Positions 57,937 through 64,000 of a DNA stretch of 64,000 nt are shown piece by piece. Location of the stretch: assembly GCA_015499995.1 (NCBI GenBank), contig JADNRV010000001.1, positions 558,001 through 622,000 of the forward strand. Direction: 5' to 3'. The translations under genes were made by a program, and so were the position numbers. The notes beneath the pieces are model-generated. The model was not told where the DNA came from and made no database searches. It saw only the letters and a program-made list of their open reading frames with translations. The DNA comes from Flammula alnicola. Taxonomy: Eukaryota > Basidiomycota > Agaricomycetes > Agaricales > Strophariaceae. How positions within the stretch are numbered: the stretch's first letter is position 1; every line of letters starts with the position of its first letter.

Positions 57937-59656
57937 TTAATCTTCTGCGTCGGGTCCCGAGATAATAGCTTTGATAACCCCCTGCCATCTTCGCTCTTTC
58001 CTGCGCGAGTGGCCCTGAATGCGACAATGGCTTCATCAAATTTAAACCTGATTGTACAGGGCAGTTTACGGTCAGTTCTCGAAGATATTGCTAGGTGTAG
58101 ACTCATACCGGTGAGTGACCAAAGGCTTGAGATCAATCTTTCCGCTGGAGACCAAAGAGATTGCAAGAGGATAATCGCCGGGCTACCAGTACAAAATTAG
58201 AAAAGGTAGATGAAGCGGTAAGGCAGAACGTACGCCGTAGCGGAAAGACCCTTTGTAGTTGAGCTCTTTCGTCATCAGGAGGCCGAGGTTCACAGTTACA
58301 TTTGGGTTTCCCATTCCGACCTGGATGCAAATTCAAGTAAGCATAAATATGGCAAATTTTCATAAATATGTACTTACCTGCACGAAAGTCCCTCCTGACT
58401 TCGTGATGTAGAAGCCCGTTTGTATAGAGACCTCCGCTCCGCTAGCATCAATAACCAAGTCAATCGAGGATTTGCCCCTGTCGTCGATACCCAGCTCTTT
58501 CTTCATATTCGCGGCATTTCTCCTGCTGTAGTCGATTTTACTTTCTCCTTCCTCGGGCTTGAGTGGAAGATATGTTTCTGTAGCTGCGTAGTTCTTGGCA
58601 AATTCAAGGCGAGCAGGGACAATATCGACTGCTATGATGCGAGACGCTCCGATGGCCCTTGCAACGGCCATACAGAGAAGTCCCACTGGACCACAGCCAA
58701 AGACGGCAATTGATTGACTGGCACGGAGGCCGCCCAAATTGGAGACCGAGTGGACACCCACGGCAAGAGGCTCCATCTGACGCAAGAGATGAAGCAAATA
58801 ATTTCGGGGCGATCAAAGAATCTCACCATAGCACCATCCTCGAGGGAAAGATTTTCAGGGAGAGGATAAGCCAGATCAGCGGGTAAACGGTAATAGCGAC
58901 CCAATGTACCATCGTACGGGGGAGTAGCGGCGAAGACAATGTCTGGGCATAGCTAAACATAGAGGAACCGATTCAGTGGTAATTTTGAGACCTACTACGA
59001 CATATTACTTGCCTCGTAGCGGCCAGCCTTGCAAGAATCGCAGGTGCCTGTATTCGCACTGTCAATAACAGTTAGGGAGAAAAATCACAAAATACTGACG
59101 GCAAGTAGCCCCCGGCTCCATCGCGACTCTGTCGCCGACTTTGAGGTGTTTGACATCAGGCCCGACTGAATTACGTCGTTAAAATATGTCATTAGATGGC
59201 TTAGGATGAACCCACCCTTTGCAACGATCCCGGCAGATTCGTGTCCAAGTACCTAACGATGGGGTCAGATCAAATGAAATCAAGAATGTTACTTGTCTGA
59301 AACACACCATAGGATTCTCTACAATAAAATCTCCAATACGACCTTCAACGAGATAGTGAACCTATCATGTATTCAAGATCATCGAGAGCTTTGATTTCGA
59401 TAGAAATGAGTACATCTGATCCACAAATGCCTAATTAACAGAACAGATTAATTTAGATCCACAAAGAGGAGAGACGAGCTCACCTGTCTTCTTGACTGAG
59501 ACGAGAACCTCACTACCCTTGACTAGATAAAATCATCGTCAGCACGCAACAGATATGTAGAGCGAGACGTTGTAGAAACTCACTGTCAGGAATGGGGCGT
59601 TGCTCGTAAACGACGTCTTCAACACCGCGAAGGACGAAAGACGGGTTATCGGACAT
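57937..59656 (-). CDS. Zinc-dependent polyol dehydrogenase (xylitol/sorbitol type), one frame break near 3' end
   Basis: Medium-chain dehydrogenase oxidising xylitol to D-xylulose or sorbitol to fructose with NAD+; L-arabinitol is also possible. Twelve exons from ATG 59656 (MSDNPSFVLRGVEDVVYEQR). Catalytic zinc: Cys in GICGSD and HE in VLGHESAG. Structural zinc: four Cys in EPGATCRTCDSCKAGRYELC. NAD fold: IAVFGCGPVGLLCMAVARA and the acidic end IIAVD. C-terminus FDEAIVAFRATRAGK. Exon 3 is 17 nt (59414-59430), and the intron at 59012-58953 is GC-AG with a GCAAGT donor. At the C-run 57978-57982 one base seems missing. With it the frame reads VIKAIISGPDAED and stops at 57939-57937, the normal family end. 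Without it translation runs on to 57864. Confidence 0.92.
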
Positions 59657-60327
59657 TTTGCTGTGATGGATGAAATCACCGGGAAGTGGGGGGTAGAGAG
59701 AGTATGTGAAACTTGTTCTGGCCATCCCCTGTGGTGATTATTTGAGTGGAACTAGTAAAAGTGACGAAGATGAGCGGTCCGGCTGCCCCGACTACTAATG
59801 GCGTCGGGGATACGTCGGACCAATAACGGACCTTCGTACTCCTGTATCAGCCCAGATCAACTTGACAGCAACACTGACCAGCGACTGCAATATGTTCGAC
59901 CTCGCCAAAATTATTCTTTCGACAGCAAGGGAGCCCGAACGTTCCGAATCAGTCTTGACGGACCCCACATATACCTCCTACTGGTTCTCTGCCTGTTGAC
60001 TGGCTAACGGACTTATGATGGTCAAACTGCGCTACGACCTTGCTAGTTGATATTAAGTATCCTGCAACCAACAGGCTCTCCCCGGGTTATTCCACCGATC
60101 GAATTGGAACTTCCAATGCTCCTGGCTTGCATTTCTCCTATATCCCAAGTCCTGGACTAGGCCAGAAGGACGATTATAGAAAGCTGTTCTCCTTTGGACG
60201 ACGCACTTTGCATCTTACAACCTCGTTTTCACTTCTACTCTCACCAATCAAGTTTCAACCGGATTGAAGCTTGTATTCATTCATTCAAACTTTATTATTC
60301 ACTCAAACCTTTATTTTCACCACCATC
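59657..60327. other. Divergent promoter region
   Basis: Spacer of 671 bp between the polyol dehydrogenase (-) and the Ran1-like kinase (+); upstream regions of both. No gene recognised. Confidence 0.4.
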
Positions 60328-61836
60328 ATGGGACGCATCGCCGCCACAGAACTTATGCCTGACTTCGGTGGCCGCACTCTGAGCAACGGCCGCTTCCAAC
60401 TTCTGGAAAGTCTGGGAGCTGGCGCTTACGGAAAAGTCTATCGAGCTATGGATACTTCTGGCCCTCTTTCTATGCCCAAGTTTTATGCAATAAAATGCCT
60501 CAACAAGCCGGAGCCGGGTTCTCATACCGATATTCTGCAGCAACGCGAATTCGCCCTTCACAGTCTAGTCTCAGGTCATCCGAATATCGTTACCTTCCAT
60601 CAGTACTTCTCCGACGAGCGCTATGTCTATGTCGTCTTGGATCTTTGCTCAGGGGGAGACCTATTTGCCGCCATCACGGAGAAGCATATCTTCCACAACA
60701 ATGGACGTCTCATAAGAACGGCTTTCATCCAGCTCATCGACGCCGTTCAGCACTGTCATGACTTGGGAGTCTTTCATCGTGACATCAAACCAGAGAACGT
60801 TCTCTGCTCCAAGGATGGTACGGATATACGCCTAGCCGACTTTGGACTGTCGATTAAGAGCCCAATCTGTCACGATTTTGGGTGTGGAAGTTCGTACTAC
60901 ATGAGCCCAGGTGCGTCTCTTTTCTCGCATCGGAATATCGATATTCATTCCTCTTTTTCTAGAATGTATAGGCAGAGAAATTACCACGGGCAATTACTCG
61001 ACTCGCCATAACGATGTATGGGCATTGGGTGTCATCCTGACGAACATGATCACTGGGAGAAACCCCTGGAGATACGCCACCTCAGACGACGACTGCTTTT
61101 CAGCATACTTGCACGATAACAATTTTCTTCGACAAGTCTTGCCCATCTCTGAAGGCGTCAATACTATTTTGAAAAGGGTCTTTACAATCAATCCTCTGCG
61201 TCGCATTTCCCTTCCGACGCTGCGAAGAGCGATTCTTGAGCTCGATACGTTCTTCACGGACGGCAGAGATATTACTGTTGGAAAGGGTACTGTGGCCGAC
61301 GATACCAAGGTCGAAAAGGTTCCTGAGAACGCAGATGAACAGAAAGACGAGATCGATTCCAAGTCTACCCTGTTTTTTTCAGGCGATCCGTTGAAGAATT
61401 TCGGCAACTCGGACGAGTATTATGTCTTTGCTAGTCCTGTGGTCGATCATCACACACCAGTTGCAGCGCATCCTCAGCTGCGATTTTCTGATGTCGCACT
61501 ATCAAGCAATCCAACCGATTTTATCATTGGAGAATCTGATCCGCCAATTCTCTCTGTATCCCATCATCCGTCCCGTCTTCGGCCTCGTCGGGTTCGTCAG
61601 GTCCTGAGAGCAAAGGACCCATCACGCCCGCTACATACGCGGTGGAATCTGCCATCAGTGTACCCGATATTCCAGAAGAAGAAGGCCTAGGACAACCGGC
61701 AGAATTAGCAAGCGCTACTTTGGTTAGCAAGTTTAAAGCGCCAAATTTCAGCGCCAAATCGAAGAAACCCAAGGCACATCTTTTCCGCACTGCAGTTCAG
61801 CGCATCAAGGGCCTGTCTGCGGCGAACAGCTCATGA
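60328..61836 (+). CDS. Ran1/Pat1-type Ser/Thr kinase, one frame break in C-tail
   Basis: Exons 60328-60910 and 60963-61836. Kinase domain at about residues 20-300: [15 protein letters not shown] (G-loop), FYAIKCL (ATP lysine), [61 protein letters not shown] and [20 protein letters not shown]. The order and the [11 protein letters not shown] activation segment fit the Ran1/Pat1, Ksp1 and Vhs1/Sks1 group, regulators of meiosis entry and nutrient response in yeasts. The C-tail is low-complexity and acidic. At about 61560 the frame shifts from DPPILSVS to [20 protein letters not shown], and the protein then ends [18 protein letters not shown]. Adding one base makes 486 codons exactly. In the unshifted frame it would end at 61690. 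Confidence 0.9.
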
Positions 61837-62549
61837 AGACAATGCTGGCATCGTCTTTCCTTCAACACTCACGCTCTTTACGTTTTGTTTGACCTATGAT
61901 TTGGTTCGTCTTAATTCTGTTTCGCTTGAGTGCTCTGGGTACGTTACCAGCACATTACTGACTTCTCCATGTCTTTAGCGCCAACAGGTGTGGCATTCCG
62001 AAGTACGCTGCTCTCTCTGCAACGCTGGGCCCTCAATTTATGCAAACCAGAAAACCCATTACTACACTACCGCGATTGAAAAAAAATCCAGGATCGTTCG
62101 GCCGAGGGTCCTCTAAAACCCATTAAATTGTCTCGCGATGAAAAAATACCATGACCTATGTAGATATACGCACTCTTGTAATGTTAGCTCTATTAGAGCT
62201 CTTGTCATCTCGTATCTAAACTGTCTATCAGCCTCTTATTCAAAATTATATCTAAGGCTTGGCTTGCATGTCGTCAAGTCGACAGCCTGGAAAGTTTAAC
62301 AGCAGATGTCCAGGGTTTGCGACAGAGTTGGTGGAGAATCGTGAGGATATAGATAACCCTGCCCGAAAGTAATATCAGACCATTCGGAAAATAAAATGGC
62401 AGGTTTTTGCACAATTGTTTGCAATCGCGCGATTTATCGATTATCAGAGAACGGCAGCACGTGCGATGTTTTATAAGACACGCTCGCACCAAATTTTTAA
62501 CTCACCCTCCTTCCATCCAACCTCCCACATCACCCTCATAATATTCAGA
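61837..62549. other. Intergenic with the MET6 promoter
   Basis: Spacer of 713 bp between the Ran1-like kinase and MET6. Apart from the promoter elements listed next, nothing recognised. Confidence 0.4.
62458..62477 (+). promoter_or_regulatory. CACGTG site and TATA-like box upstream of MET6
   Basis: CACGTG at 62458-62463, followed by TATAAG at 62472-62477, 87 and 73 bp before the start codon. CACGTG is the core bound by Cbf1 with Met4/Met28 at yeast sulfur-amino-acid genes. Its use in this fungus is inference. Confidence 0.5.
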
Positions 62550-64000
62550 ATGGTTGCTTCCAGTGTTCTCGGTTTCCCTCGCATCGGTAAGTCCAACGTC
62601 TTTCTCACAGATCTCGCTGTGCTTGTCTGGAAGCCCACTGACACGATTATCCCCATCTCTCCAGGTGCTAACCGTGAAGTCAAGAAGGCCGTTGAAGCTT
62701 ACTGGGCCGGAAAGATCTCTGCTGATGATCTTACCAAGGCTGCCGCTGAAGTAAAAAAGGCCAGCTGGACAAGCGTCAAGGCCCACGGTGTTGACTTTGT
62801 CCCCAGGTTCGCTATCTGATGGATAGATGATCTAATCGAGTACTCATTCCATCTTTTCTAGCGGCGAGTTCTCTCTCTACGATCATGTCCTTGATCACTC
62901 CGCGCATTCAACGTCATCCCAAAGCGTTACGTTGGTCTCGGATTGTCTCCTCTCGATGTCTACTTCGCCATGGGCCGTGGACGCCAGAGCGAGGGTGTTG
63001 ACGTCCCTGCTTCCGAGATGAAGAAATGGTACGATCTTTCGTGTTGGCCATAATTGTAAAATTTTATAACTTTTATTCACAGGTTCGACTCTAACTACCA
63101 CTTTGTCGTCCCCGAATTTTCGGATGAGACCGACTTCAAATTGAACTTCAACAAGGCTGTTGAGGAATTCAAGGAGGCTCAGGCTGCTGGTGTCACCACT
63201 CGCCCTGTTGTTCTCGGCCCTGTCTCTTTCCTCATCCTTGGAAAGGCCAGCAAAGATGCCAAGCCCGGCTTCCAGCCCATCAGCTTGCTCCCTAAGCTCA
63301 TCCCCGTATACGAGACCCTCCTTGCTGACCTCAAGGCAGCTGGTGCTGAGTGGGTTCAAATCGATGAGCCCATCCTTGTCCTTGACAAGGCTTCAACTCT
63401 CGAGTCGCAATTCACTTCTGCTTACACCGCCCTTGCCAAGGTCGCCCCTAAGATCCTCCTTACCACCTACTTCTCCCGCCTCGATTCCAACTTGAACTAC
63501 ATCGTCAAGCTCCCAGTTGCTGGTCTTCACATCGACCTCGACCGTGCGCCAGGTCAGCTCGATGAAGTCCTCGCCGCTGTCAAGCCCACCAACATCGTTC
63601 TTTCCCTTGGTGTCGTCTCCGGTCGTAACATCTGGAAGACTGATTTCGCTGCTGCCATCAAGCTCGGACAGAAGGCCATTGATGCCCTTGGCCAAGACCG
63701 CGTCATCATCGCCACCTCTTCCTCCCTTCTCCACACCCCTGTCACCCTCGCCTCTGAGAAGAAGCTGACTGACGAGCAGAAGGACTGGTTTTCCTTCGCC
63801 CTCGAGAAGGCTGCTGAGGTTTCCACCATCGCCGCTGTCCTCTCAGGCTCGCAAGATGCTGCCATCGCTGCTGCCCTTGAGGCTAACAAGGTCTCTATCG
63901 CCAAGCGCCGTGCATTCGAGAGCAACTCCGACGACACCGTCCGCAAGCGTGTCGCTGCCATCACTCCTGAACAACTCGAGCGCAAGAGCCCTTTCACTGT
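62550..64000 (+). CDS. MET6: Cobalamin-independent methionine synthase, 5' part, one frame break
   Basis: Transfers methyl from 5-methyl-tetrahydropteroyl-glutamate to homocysteine. The gene runs off the window, so only the N-terminal domain and linker are visible; the zinc-binding catalytic C-domain is outside. Start MVASSVLGFPRIG, intron, ANREVKKAVEAYWAGKIS, then VPSGEFSLYDHVLDHSA, the FNVIPKRYVGLG segment and FAMGRGRQSEGVDVPASEM. Next follow WFDSNYHFVVPEF, KFNFN-type repeats, RPVVLGPVSFL, WVQIDEPILVLD and ILLTTYFSRLDSN, all of the MetE family. Strong codon bias (many C-ending codons) marks high expression. Near 62901-62905 (TCCGCGCATTC) one base is missing between HSA and FNVIPKR. This breaks the frame of an otherwise intact housekeeping gene. 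Confidence 0.95.

Overview
The window is nuclear DNA of a filamentous fungus, most probably an Agaricomycete (mushroom-forming basidiomycete). The nuclear genes are eukaryotic (RPB12, TAF9, PRP31, PEX11, ISU1, mitochondrial uS14). They carry very many short introns, mostly about 45-60 nt. They lie close together on both strands, and several families are typical of basidiomycetes (bZIP-DUF3425, NRC-2/Fpk1 kinase, a basidiomycete DUF protein). I assembled exon-intron models by hand from reading frame, splice sites and family motifs. I saw no tRNA, rRNA or CRISPR.

Layout. 1-7.6 kb: 3' end of a G-patch/DUF4187 protein, a Ser/Pro-rich unknown, RPB12, a bZIP-DUF3425 transcription factor, mitochondrial uS14 and a small membrane protein. 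7.7-10.6 kb: a 20-exon vacuolar amino-acid/drug-type MFS transporter. 13.5-19.1 kb: an NRC-2/Fpk1 AGC kinase and an HSF-type transcription factor. 19.8-20.4 kb: a non-autonomous terminal-inverted-repeat element with an 8-bp target duplication. 23-28 kb: Tvp38, a small coiled-coil membrane protein, PEX11 and a Tctex-type dynein light chain. 28-38.8 kb: a gene-poor island with a 2.3-kb near-perfect inverted repeat at 30561-32860. 38.8-46 kb: an Rck2/Srk1-like kinase, PRP31, ISU1 and TAF9. 46.9-50 kb: a secreted GH3 beta-xylosidase and a SnoaL-like protein. 52.7-64 kb: a DUF protein, a Ure2-like GST, PET191/COA5, CAF17/IBA57, a xylitol/sorbitol dehydrogenase, a Ran1-like kinase and the 5' part of methionine synthase MET6.

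How the genes work together. Divergent pairs share short promoters: uS14m/small membrane protein, PEX11/Tctex, Rck2-like/PRP31, ISU1/TAF9 and PET191/CAF17. Three mitochondrial Fe-S or cytochrome-oxidase assembly genes (ISU1, PET191, CAF17) lie within 14 kb. The beta-xylosidase and the polyol dehydrogenase could act in one pentose pathway, but they are 10 kb apart and this is only suggestive.

Caution. At least seven single-base deletions break otherwise conserved reading frames (HSF, PRP31 three times, polyol dehydrogenase, Ran1-like kinase, MET6). Several are housekeeping genes, so I read these as sequence errors, not pseudogenes. The strongest unusual signals are the 2.3-kb palindrome built from two copies of a TIR-ended element, the 8-bp-TSD element, four GC-AG introns, and micro-exons down to 11 nt. 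I did not find a convincing wholly new multi-gene system.
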